From a virus: a DNA stretch of 25,119 nucleotides. Below, one piece after another: positions 1 to 7,983 of this stretch. The notes beneath the pieces are model-generated. The model did not search any database, was not told the origin of the DNA, and worked only from the letters and a program-made list of their open reading frames with translations. Positions within the stretch are counted from its first letter, which is position 1; the number at the start of each line of letters is the position of its first letter. The DNA lies in the IMG/VR virus record IMGVR_UViG_3300042453_004266, positions 1-25,119 of that record; one strand, given 5' to 3'. The translations under genes were made by a program, and so were the position numbers.

Positions 1-73
1 CGAAGGCGGTATTACCAAATGTAGATTTTACTTCGGCATCCGTTTCATTCAATATGTCTTTGAGTTTTATCAC
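1..73 (-). CDS. Unrecognised protein, N-terminal fragment (runs off left edge)
   Basis: A reading frame opens with GTG at 73 and continues without a stop to the left edge, giving 24 residues that begin (M)IKLKDILNETDAEVK. This is a charged, helix-prone N-terminus. The frame has a stop (TAG) just upstream, so the gene must start close to here; GTG is the only conventional start in it. No good Shine-Dalgarno sequence precedes it, and the visible fragment is too short to identify a family. It follows the membrane-protein gene by about 40 bases on the same strand, which fits the same transcription unit. Confidence 0.5.
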   Translation of the reverse strand, partial: MIKLKDILNETDAEVKSTFGNTAF

Positions 74-113
74 AGGAAATTTACAAATCTATTCCATTTT
101 ATCAATAGAGTTC

Positions 114-1037
114 CTACATTATCTCTATATCATACGATGAATAGTCTTGATTTGGTGTAAACTTTATTGTTTTCAAATATCTGTCTCTAACTACGAGTGG
201 AGATTCACTCTTGATTTTATAACCAGCTCGTTTTAGATTATTTATAAACATATTTGGGTCTTTGTATTTACTATTCTTTAGGAACGTAAATTTCATAGTA
301 TTCTCACCTGTTTTCTCTAACGTATAGTTTGCACTATTTGGAAATAGAGACTTCAATTGGTTTTCGGTTCGGTATGAAGTTATTTTATCTGTTCTACCGT
401 GAAGACCAGAAGATATGTATTTTACGGCGAGAGAAATTAGTGAAATACAAAGAAAAACAAAAAATATTGTAGAGATAAAATTTAGAGTAGAGTCTGTGCT
501 AGATATTTTGTCTAATAGTTCTTGAAAGTTATAAAAAACGTGTTTATTTGGTGCCCTAAATCTAGGAAGTATAACTTCTATAATACCATCCGCCCCAACT
601 TTCTCCGAGAAATGTTCAAACGCATCTTTGAGTATCAAATATTTGACAAAAATTAAAGAGTATGCCCCACCGGCGAGTGCACTAATTATTCCAGAAATCC
701 ATGATAAATTAGTTGAAACATCCCATATTTTACGCAATATATCGGACAATCCTTCATTTACCACACTTTCATTTGATCCTTGTTTTACAAGACCTGCAAT
801 CTTTGATTGCACCATATCTAAAGATACTTTTGGTTTATCATTTTGAATCTTATCCATTTTTAGAAATGGTTTATATTCTTCAAAGTTTTCTTTGGCATAA
901 GATTCTGCGGCTTTTCTTATTCCAGCTATGGCGTCCATAATGACACCTTCATTGAGTTGTTGACGTTGTTCTAAACGTATTTTTCTCAATACATCTTCTG
1001 CTTCTAAAAGTAATTGTCCTCTTGATGATAACTTCAC
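114..1037 (-). CDS. Two-TM membrane protein of unknown function (GTG start)
   Basis: This encodes 307 residues that I do not recognise. The N-terminal third is charged and helical. Two strongly hydrophobic segments follow, at about residues 111-137 (around WISGIISALAGGAYSLIFV) and 186-210 (around FISTIFFVFLCISLISLAV). They are separated by a roughly 48-residue loop, and a charged C-terminal domain of about 95 residues follows. An in-frame ATG exists at 1208, but I chose the GTG at 1037. A GGAG lies 7 bases before it, and the 57-residue extension would only overlap the endonuclease gene in another frame. The two helices and soluble ends suggest an inner-membrane protein. A lysis role (holin or regulator) is possible by position but has no specific support. 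Confidence 0.75.
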   Translation of the reverse strand: MKLSSRGQLLLEAEDVLRKIRLEQRQQLNEGVIMDAIAGIRKAAESYAKENFEEYKPFLKMDKIQNDKPKVSLDMVQSKIAGLVKQGSNESVVNEGLSDILRKIWDVSTNLSWISGIISALAGGAYSLIFVKYLILKDAFEHFSEKVGADGIIEVILPRFRAPNKHVFYNFQELLDKISSTDSTLNFISTIFFVFLCISLISLAVKYISSGLHGRTDKITSYRTENQLKSLFPNSANYTLEKTGENTMKFTFLKNSKYKDPNMFINNLKRAGYKIKSESPLVVRDRYLKTIKFTPNQDYSSYDIEIM

Positions 1038-1044
1038 AATTTTT

Positions 1045-1048
1045 CTCC
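1045..1048 (-). promoter_or_regulatory. Ribosome binding site that fixes the GTG start at 1037
   Basis: GGAG on the minus strand, 7 bases upstream of GTG at 1037. It supports this start over the longer ATG frame that would run into the endonuclease gene. Confidence 0.7.
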
Positions 1049-1073
1049 AATAAATAATATACCAATAAATATA
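1047..1073 (-). repeat. Short AT-rich direct repeat in the gap before the membrane-protein gene
   Basis: On the plus strand the 10-mer ccaataaata occurs at 1047-1056 and again at 1062-1071, so the two copies are 15 bases apart. It fills most of the short intergenic gap. The copy nearer the gene contains the GG of the ribosome binding site. Possible promoter or operator, or a small slippage duplication; the function is unknown. Confidence 0.5.
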
Positions 1074-1077
1074 AAGT

Positions 1078-1485
1078 TTACAAACAATCATCCAACCATT
1101 CTTGTGGAATTTCTTTCTTTGACCACAACCAACCCCGTTTTTCACAGAATTGGGCATAGGTTGTTTTACTTCCCTTGTAGAGTTTTGCATTTGGATTCTG
1201 AAAGACAAACCTAATGTCTATGTTTGGATATTGGTTGAATATCAGTTCCATCTTTTCTCTATCAGCTTTTACCCAACGTCCCTTTGTTTCCAAGTACATT
1301 GTTCCACCCTTTTTCTTTTGTAGAACAAAGTCGGGTGTGTATGTGTGGTTTGTGGCTGGTTTGATATAGGAGAGTTTCTCGGTTTCGTAACTGTACTTTT
1401 TCTTGGATTCTTTGAGTAGTTCATTTGTAACATCCTCCAATCCTGATTTGAAACCATGTTTTATCGCAACTGCATTTCTTTTCAT
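1078..1485 (-). CDS. T7 endonuclease I-type Holliday junction resolvase
   Basis: These 135 residues strongly resemble phage T7 endonuclease I (gp3, 149 aa), which resolves four-way and branched DNA during replication and packaging. Matching blocks in order are FKSGLEDVT, PATNHTYTPDFVL, YLETKGRW, a D-R-K-like helix, NIDIRFVFQN, KLYKGSKTTYAQFCEK and IPQEWL. The catalytic residues of the T7 enzyme (Glu20, Asp55, Glu65, Lys67) correspond to Glu17, Asp52, Glu66 and Lys68 here, so the active site looks intact. The T7 protein has a longer basic C-terminal tail that is missing here. The ATG overlaps the TAA of the preceding tail gene by one base (TAATG), implying translational coupling. Canonical T4 phages use the unrelated endonuclease VII (gp49). 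Confidence 0.95.
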   Translation of the reverse strand: MKRNAVAIKHGFKSGLEDVTNELLKESKKKYSYETEKLSYIKPATNHTYTPDFVLQKKKGGTMYLETKGRWVKADREKMELIFNQYPNIDIRFVFQNPNAKLYKGSKTTYAQFCEKRGWLWSKKEIPQEWLDDCL

Positions 1486-3248
1486 TATACGTCGAACCTT
1501 ATAATTACGTTCATATCTACGTCGTCTCTTTTTTCAAGTGGGGATGATAATTTACCAATGGCAACCAAGTCGTATTTATCATTGTAAAGACCAATTGTTG
1601 TAACATAAGGGTTGAAGAATGAACTTGTTGCATAATCGTCTACAAATTGTGACGAGTCATTTTTGTCCTGTCTTATGGTCCAATTTTGTGTAAAATTGAA
1701 TTCACTTTTTCTTATCTTACAAGTTATCTCGTGTTCATAGAAGGTTGTTGTACTTCTAAACGAACCTGTAAATCCGTAATTAGTTCCATCAAAATCAAAA
1801 TTACCGTTTTGACCTAAAAATGTATTTGCATATTTAGGTCTTGGGTCACTAACTATAATCATTCCCTGTTTATAGAAAACATTACCTATTCTTGACGTTT
1901 GATATGCATATCCATTTTCAAAACTATTATTACCCAAATAAGTTATTTGTTCAGTCGTTAGACCTTTTCCATAAATTCTAATTTCATCAAGATAGCCAGA
2001 AAAAGAACCAGTTGTTGTTCCATTACTTCCAATAAAAAATCGGTTAGTATTGGATGTATTTGATGTTATAGAACCAGTTGTTTGACCATGTAAAATACCA
2101 TTTACCCAAATTTGATAATAACTTGCACTCTTTTGACAAATGATATGATTCCAAACAGAATGTGAAACTGCACTTGAAGTTACAGAAAAAATACTTGTTC
2201 CAGATTTTTGAGAAAATTCTATTTTATGTTCTTTAGATAATCCAGCGGTTCTATTATAAAGTTTTATATCAAATGGATAATCTGATGATTCACCTTGTAT
2301 TGTTGGATGGTCATTACTATCAATTGTGGAAACTACCTTTGTTATTCTATCTCTGACTGTCAAATCTTTTGTTGTTCTCTTATCAAACAGAGGATTATAA
2401 GAAAGTTGTAGATTTGATTGTGTTGGTGGTATGTTTACCCAAAAACTAAATGCAAAACTATTTCTTCCACTAAAGTTAAAATTGGAATCTGCATTTCTTA
2501 CTTCATAATACCCACCGTCAAGATACGAACAAACTCCAGTTGATTGTGTTGTATCTGTTGTTAGTATACCTGGTTGATATGAAATGTTTTTATTTCTAAT
2601 AGAATCTACCAAATTTTCAAAAGGTGAACCATCTAATACATAACTTGTTGGTTTATTTCGTAGATTGTATTCTCTGTATTTTTCATTGAATCCAAGATAT
2701 AGGTAAAGATTGTCAGTCCCTACCATTTTTGTTTCATCAAAAGAAAGATCTTTTAGATTACCAATACCGTCGTCCGCCATTGTAATCTGGCGTGATGCCG
2801 TTTGACTCACATTTGTAAATTTTACACTACCTCTACGAATACCTTCACCAAAAACCCCACGAGGTAATACCATCATAGAACTAGATTCTGCCAAATACGT
2901 TATTCTATCATAATCAGTTATTACGTTTGGAAACTTATCTTTAGAGTATTCTGTATAAAAATTATGATCTAGATAATACCATAATAATTTTGGGTCAAGA
3001 CTTTGTGTTGTAAAAACTCTTTCGTAAAGAGAAGATGATAAGTTTGCAACACCGCCGTAGTATTTATAATTTTCTGGATAAAGTGCTCTGTAAATTTGTA
3101 TATCAAATAATCCATAATAGTTTTTTGGCTCATTTGAATCTGATGAAATTTCCCATAACTTATACACCTCAAAAGGTCTGACTGTATAGTCTCCCTTTTT
3201 AAGTTTTTTCCAAATTAGGCTTATATTATTTCCGGTTTGAAATGACAT
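1485..3248 (-). CDS. LamG-containing tail protein, fifth member of the paralog array
   Basis: This is a 587-residue virion protein in three parts. Residues 1-180 form a unique, Tyr-rich N-terminal region. Residues about 185-440 form a LamG/concanavalin-like sandwich, shown by FAFSFWVN, then WNHIICQKS, YQIWVNGILHG, RFFIGSNG and GYLDEIRIYGKGLTTEQI. Residues about 445-587 match the C-terminal half of the module shared with the four upstream genes, including the VTTIGLYNDKYDLVAIGKL signature and a final beta strand. LamG domains commonly bind carbohydrate, so I infer a peripheral tail or baseplate protein that may contact host surface glycans. It starts one base after the 744-aa gene and is the last structural gene before the nuclease. 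Confidence 0.85.
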   Translation of the reverse strand: MSFQTGNNISLIWKKLKKGDYTVRPFEVYKLWEISSDSNEPKNYYGLFDIQIYRALYPENYKYYGGVANLSSSLYERVFTTQSLDPKLLWYYLDHNFYTEYSKDKFPNVITDYDRITYLAESSSMMVLPRGVFGEGIRRGSVKFTNVSQTASRQITMADDGIGNLKDLSFDETKMVGTDNLYLYLGFNEKYREYNLRNKPTSYVLDGSPFENLVDSIRNKNISYQPGILTTDTTQSTGVCSYLDGGYYEVRNADSNFNFSGRNSFAFSFWVNIPPTQSNLQLSYNPLFDKRTTKDLTVRDRITKVVSTIDSNDHPTIQGESSDYPFDIKLYNRTAGLSKEHKIEFSQKSGTSIFSVTSSAVSHSVWNHIICQKSASYYQIWVNGILHGQTTGSITSNTSNTNRFFIGSNGTTTGSFSGYLDEIRIYGKGLTTEQITYLGNNSFENGYAYQTSRIGNVFYKQGMIIVSDPRPKYANTFLGQNGNFDFDGTNYGFTGSFRSTTTFYEHEITCKIRKSEFNFTQNWTIRQDKNDSSQFVDDYATSSFFNPYVTTIGLYNDKYDLVAIGKLSSPLEKRDDVDMNVIIRFDV

Positions 3249-3249
3249 A

Positions 3250-5484
3250 TTAGTTTAGTCTCACTACTACTTCAAATATACGAACTTTTCCATCATTTTT
3301 TAGTATTGGATTTCTAAGCTTACCAACTGCAAGTAATTCTTTCTTTCTATTATAAAGACCTACCGTTGTAATATAAGAATGTGGATTATTTTTGAAATAA
3401 TCGTATTTCAAAAATCCATTACTTCCACTCACATATGTATAATTAGTTGAAGTATTGAATTCATGTACGTCCGCTCTGCAGAAATAAGTTTCTGTCAAAA
3501 ATGTCTCAAATGAACGTGCAAAAAATGAACTACTTGGTCTGTACAAAGTTGGAACTGCAGCTCCACTAATTGATAAAAACAAACGATTTGAGTTTTGACC
3601 ATCTACCGAACCAGTTATAGTGTTGAATGAACATGATTGATCCATAACAACACCATCAAGAATAATAAGTCCCATCTTTGGAAAGACTATGCCCCATGCA
3701 TCATCTTCTACTTCATTATAAATACCATCTCGAATCGAACCAGATGTTACATAGTAGTATTCTTGTACTCCTTCATTTGTAACAATTTCTTGTTTTGAAT
3801 CTTTACTTTCATCAATTAGAGTAAAAAATCTAGTTGATGTTCCATGTGATTGTGTTCCACTTGATGATAATTCACATAGAGATAATTCAAAATTTCCCAA
3901 GTCAAGTTTTTCTTTGAACTGATCCCTATCTAACTGAATGGCGTAGAAATAATCTCCGTTTTTTCCATTTTTAAAAGGAAATTTTCCGTTTGTGTGTCCA
4001 AAACATTCTAGCATATATTTACGGTACATGGCTTTTGCCGGGTATAAATCAACTTCACCCTCAACATGGCTTGACCCAGAACCAGAAATATGACAATATG
4101 TTATATCAAACTGGTGGTATGAATCTCTTGTGTTTTCTGCCTCATTTAGAACGGTCAGATAATATTTTTGTTGTTTTCCTGTCAGAGAACCTGTGTAGAA
4201 AGTAGATAATTTTTCACCAGTACACTTGAACAACCCGTGTGTCTTATATTTCAAAATGGGCAAATCATAATCAGATACTTTGGATATTTTTTTGAAAACA
4301 TATGTGTTATTGTCATCAATTTCCAAATCTTCTATTATCTCATCTATGAAATCTTCAAATCCTAATTGATCATCAAATATTTGATTTTCTATAATCTGTA
4401 TTTCTGGATCTATTGGTGGTGGTAAAACTACTGTGACCGGTTCTTGTGTAACAGATACTGCATCGGGCGTCACAACCGGTGTTGTTATTGCAGTTTGAAT
4501 ATCTGTGTTTAAAATCTCGGATAACTTTTCAAGTAAATAATTCTTTATAGTTGTATAAAAAAATATCTCGACTTTAGAAGAAAATTCAAAAGCAAATGGA
4601 TTGTAAGCATTAGAACGTTCTCTATCTAAAAATTCCAAAATTGTAGATATTCTACTGTCTATCAATTTTAGATTACTTCTAATAATAGTTTCATTATCAA
4701 TATTGAATAGACCTTCGGCAACTGATTGTGGTCTTGCAATTGTTGTTACATCTGTTACTTCAATAGGAGGTATAAAATTGTTATAGAAATTCAAATCATT
4801 TGTGAATCTCTCTAAAGCAATTTGTTCTGCCCTTTCATCTGAAAAACCTGCGACTTCCCTGAATCTACCACCTATTGCAACCGGAGTTGGTGGGTACATT
4901 ACAGTTGTTACTTTTGGTGTATTAATAATAACTGGTTGTGGAGTAGGTGGTGTTGCTACGATGAAATTCTCTTGTTGTAAATCAGAGAAGTAAGACACCA
5001 ATTCATTTTTGTATTTTTCTGATGTTAGAAAAACATAATTTGTAAAAAGAATAAAGTTTGGAGAGTTGTAAATATAAACCGGTTTGTTCATGTCACTCGT
5101 ATCAAATGACCAATTTTCTTGAATTGGTAACAAACTTGCATCCGGTGTTTTATTTGGCGCACGTCTATCGAATCTATAAAGAACTTCTAGACTTGATAAA
5201 AATGTTTTATCAATTTTGGTGTATCTCGATAAATCTTCGAGAGGTTGTCCAATTAACTTTCCAAATTCGTAATAGTACCTCAAATCGGGGAGTTGATCAT
5301 TCAGCTTTTTTACATCTAAATCTTCATTCGTTGATATAAAAATAGATTGGCGTCTTCCCGATTCTATGGTATTGGGAACATTTGTTACTTCAATGGTTTT
5401 ACCGACGTTTATTGGTGAATTGAATTCACCTTGCCATAAAGAACCTATGAAGCCAACTTCTTTGATTTCATATTCTACTGCCAT
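3250..5484 (-). CDS. Paralogous tail/baseplate appendage protein (fourth of five)
   Basis: This is a 744-residue virion-type protein. Residues 1-415 are unique: an initial beta-rich region, two Pro/Val/Thr-rich linkers (about 178-205 and 336-362), a helical segment between them (about 215-330), and an acidic stretch (about 370-395). Residues about 416-744 are the shared module, starting at GLFKCTGEKLSTFYTGS. It includes TYCHISGSGSS, LDLGNFELSLCEL, FFTLIDES, WGIVFPKMGLIILDG, FNTITGS and ITTVGLYNRKKELLAVGKL. It is the most diverged of the full-length modules; for example, it has TYCH where the 366-aa and 829-aa members have YGH. A scaffold or peripheral baseplate role is inferred from the family and position; no enzyme motif is seen. 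Confidence 0.8.
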   Translation of the reverse strand: MAVEYEIKEVGFIGSLWQGEFNSPINVGKTIEVTNVPNTIESGRRQSIFISTNEDLDVKKLNDQLPDLRYYYEFGKLIGQPLEDLSRYTKIDKTFLSSLEVLYRFDRRAPNKTPDASLLPIQENWSFDTSDMNKPVYIYNSPNFILFTNYVFLTSEKYKNELVSYFSDLQQENFIVATPPTPQPVIINTPKVTTVMYPPTPVAIGGRFREVAGFSDERAEQIALERFTNDLNFYNNFIPPIEVTDVTTIARPQSVAEGLFNIDNETIIRSNLKLIDSRISTILEFLDRERSNAYNPFAFEFSSKVEIFFYTTIKNYLLEKLSEILNTDIQTAITTPVVTPDAVSVTQEPVTVVLPPPIDPEIQIIENQIFDDQLGFEDFIDEIIEDLEIDDNNTYVFKKISKVSDYDLPILKYKTHGLFKCTGEKLSTFYTGSLTGKQQKYYLTVLNEAENTRDSYHQFDITYCHISGSGSSHVEGEVDLYPAKAMYRKYMLECFGHTNGKFPFKNGKNGDYFYAIQLDRDQFKEKLDLGNFELSLCELSSSGTQSHGTSTRFFTLIDESKDSKQEIVTNEGVQEYYYVTSGSIRDGIYNEVEDDAWGIVFPKMGLIILDGVVMDQSCSFNTITGSVDGQNSNRLFLSISGAAVPTLYRPSSSFFARSFETFLTETYFCRADVHEFNTSTNYTYVSGSNGFLKYDYFKNNPHSYITTVGLYNRKKELLAVGKLRNPILKNDGKVRIFEVVVRLN

Positions 5485-5485
5485 A

Positions 5486-7975
5486 TTACCAGTTCAGTCT
5501 AATTTTTATTAGAACGTCATTATCATATGATTTATTTATTGGTTTGCTTAGTTTAGCAATGGCAAGTAATTCATTAAAATCGTTATACAATCCAACAGAA
5601 GTTATGTATGTTTGTGGATTCGTATCAAAACATGGGTGGAAAAATTGTCCTTCGCTTCCACTAACATAAGTTGGATTGTTACTGTAGTTTGCAAATGGTG
5701 CACCTACTCTAACAAAATAATGATTTGTTGTTTTGTAGTTTAGATTTCTTGCCTTCATATATGAACCAATTACACCAGAACCACTTATTGAGGTAAATAA
5801 TTTGAAAGCATTATCACCAGCAACATTACTACCAGTTACAGTATTGAATCCAAGTTCGGTATTCAATTTATATGGGTCTAATATCATTATACCAAGATTA
5901 GGATATACAATACCATATGTATGACGTGATGATGTTGCATAAGCCCCATATGTCAAACTTCCACTTATAATATCATATGAAACATATGGATCGTGTGTAC
6001 ATGATATAGTATCTGATCTATCATCAGAATCATCAATGAATGTTAGAACTTTATTTGAAGAAGAGACGGCAACATTACTTCCTGTAAACACATTATTTGC
6101 GTATGACCCTCCACGTAATTCAGCAAGGTCAAGTTCCCAATTACCAGGATCAACCCTATCACTCATACCAGTACGAGAGAAATTTATAACATAAAAATCT
6201 TTAGATGAAGTTGGTTGCCCATTTGTATAGAATGTAAATTGTGTTTCCGGCATTTCCAATGCCATCAATCTGTACTGACCATATATTGCACGAGTTGGGG
6301 TATCATTCAATTCGCCTTCAGCCCATATTGAACCAGAACCCCCATTATGACCATAGGCTACAGCAAAATATGGTGTCTTACCACAAGAATCACAATCTGT
6401 TACTTCATAATAATGTGTTTTTGATGCAGTTGGTTGTGTTGAACTTGTATGGTGACATTCTAATGTTTGTGAACCATCAAATAATCCTTTAGTTTTCGCA
6501 CGTATTTTTGCATTAATAACATCTTTGCCTAAATCCAAAGGATGATATACCTTTACGGTTTCTGGCGCACAATCTGCATCTTGTTTTCTGTAATACCGTA
6601 CAAATGCGCCTTGTAGATACAATTCAGTATACCCATCTTCGTATATTCTGGTTACATCTTTCTTTACTATACCAAAACACTTATCTGACGGATCATCTTC
6701 TTCATATTCAACTACGTGTTCTCTGTAAGGACAGTCTGGGTTTCTACCTATATCAATGTATTCGACTACTCTGCCTACAAAAACTCTAGTTTCTACGGTT
6801 CTAATTGAATCGTATCGTAGTTGTGGTCTAATCTTATCTTTTGTTGCAAATACAGGTATTCCTAATTGATATTCACCCAACTGATATTCGTCAAATACAG
6901 ATACAGTCGCAAGTCTACATGGTTTGTTTGGATGTGGTTGTGATACACCAGTTGAACCACCTTCAACTTGTATTCTTTCTTTTGTTGTTAATTTTCTACT
7001 TCCTTGTATTTCTTCTTCTTCACCAAAAGTAGGACCTTCTGGTACAGGAGGGAAAACTGGTGCATCTGGTTCTACGGTTGATTTTTCATTCAGACACTCA
7101 CCAAATCCTTCACATGAAGCCTTTATAGCCCTTGCAATTATTGTAGATGGTGATGATGCTTCGGCATAAATAGGTTTACTATTCAATACACTTCTTGCAT
7201 CACTTTCACCAACTATAATCCCAGTTGGATATGTAGAATCAAAATATTCTTGAAAGGAATCAAAAGCCCTAACAGATGTTCCATTTGGATTATCAGCTGT
7301 TGGGGCACCACAACTATTTGCCCATTTCTTATTATACCAACCTAAATTTTCTTTACTACTAAGCGATACAGTATTACTCTGAAATGCGGTATCTAGTGTA
7401 TCTAATATGAGATTTGGTCCAGGGCCAAGTTCTGATAAATCGTAGTATTGTTCTACTATCGCCTGTTTTCCACCATTTCCACAATCTCTGTAAAATCTTG
7501 AGGATTTAGACCTTGCCAATTCAATCCAACCAAGTTTAGTTTCTCCATCTGCACAACATTTATAAATTTCTGCAATAAGAATACATTGTTTGGTTATGTT
7601 GGCAAAATTAACACCAACAAACTGGTCGGAGGTTCCTTTTGATGATAATTCCTTTATTTTTCCAAGTCTATATGTTGCATTAGCACATGGATCTTGAAAT
7701 CCTCGTTGTGGTGGAGGTGGCGGTGGTGGCAGTGGTTGGTCAAACCCCGTATCCAATACAGAATTATCTAAGTTGAATCTCTCAGTTGTTGTTGCCGCTG
7801 ATGTGGTTCTACTACCGATACTAGCAGAAGTATTTTGTCTTTCTAACAAGACTTCTTCAACTGTTTTACCAGTTTCTTGAAAAATTTGACGATTGATGCG
7901 TTGTCTTTCCACCGCATCAGATTCTCGCAACCAACTGGTTGCCAATGCATCGACTGTATCTCTTAGTATTGCCAT
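5486..7975 (-). CDS. Large Cys-rich paralogous tail/baseplate appendage protein (third of five)
   Basis: This is an 829-residue protein. Residues 1-70 are helical and Ser/Thr-rich. A run of eight prolines within LPPPPPPPPQ-like sequence follows at about 82-89. Residues about 97-300 are cysteine-rich (C97, C131, C140, C141, C165, C222, C288, C294), and residues 310-490 carry more Cys plus a small EYQLG-EYQLG duplication. The shared module runs from about 497 (GLFDGSQTLECHHTSS) to the end. It includes VAYGHNGGSGS, VDPGNWELDLAEL, YGIVYPNLGIMILD, NTVTGSNVAGDNAFKLF and ITSVGLYNDFNELLAIAKL. The gene is tightly linked to its neighbours (8- and 1-base gaps). It is probably a virion structural protein; the function of the unique N-terminal part is unknown. 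Confidence 0.8.
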   Translation of the reverse strand: MAILRDTVDALATSWLRESDAVERQRINRQIFQETGKTVEEVLLERQNTSASIGSRTTSAATTTERFNLDNSVLDTGFDQPLPPPPPPPQRGFQDPCANATYRLGKIKELSSKGTSDQFVGVNFANITKQCILIAEIYKCCADGETKLGWIELARSKSSRFYRDCGNGGKQAIVEQYYDLSELGPGPNLILDTLDTAFQSNTVSLSSKENLGWYNKKWANSCGAPTADNPNGTSVRAFDSFQEYFDSTYPTGIIVGESDARSVLNSKPIYAEASSPSTIIARAIKASCEGFGECLNEKSTVEPDAPVFPPVPEGPTFGEEEEIQGSRKLTTKERIQVEGGSTGVSQPHPNKPCRLATVSVFDEYQLGEYQLGIPVFATKDKIRPQLRYDSIRTVETRVFVGRVVEYIDIGRNPDCPYREHVVEYEEDDPSDKCFGIVKKDVTRIYEDGYTELYLQGAFVRYYRKQDADCAPETVKVYHPLDLGKDVINAKIRAKTKGLFDGSQTLECHHTSSTQPTASKTHYYEVTDCDSCGKTPYFAVAYGHNGGSGSIWAEGELNDTPTRAIYGQYRLMALEMPETQFTFYTNGQPTSSKDFYVINFSRTGMSDRVDPGNWELDLAELRGGSYANNVFTGSNVAVSSSNKVLTFIDDSDDRSDTISCTHDPYVSYDIISGSLTYGAYATSSRHTYGIVYPNLGIMILDPYKLNTELGFNTVTGSNVAGDNAFKLFTSISGSGVIGSYMKARNLNYKTTNHYFVRVGAPFANYSNNPTYVSGSEGQFFHPCFDTNPQTYITSVGLYNDFNELLAIAKLSKPINKSYDNDVLIKIRLNW
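6863..6895 (-). repeat. In-frame 15-base tandem duplication (EYQLG twice)
   Basis: Two adjacent near-identical 15-base units encode EYQLG-EYQLG at about residues 364-373 of the 829-aa protein. The reading frame is kept. The units differ at a few bases, so this is not a fresh sequencing or slippage artefact. Confidence 0.6.
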
Positions 7976-7983
7976 AGTTTATC

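Noticed and set aside
1038-1208. 57-residue N-terminal extension of the membrane-protein frame from ATG at 1208
   Set aside because: It lies in another frame of the resolvase gene, has no ribosome binding site of its own, and the GTG at 1037 has a well-spaced GGAG.
3061-3068. Second minus-strand TATAAATA, followed by a good CTAC extension
   Set aside because: It lies deep inside the 587-aa gene and is explained by the codons for NYKYYGG; no gene starts for 1.5 kb downstream.
3717-3724. Plus-strand TATAAATA
   Set aside because: No plus-strand gene follows; it is the antisense of coding sequence.
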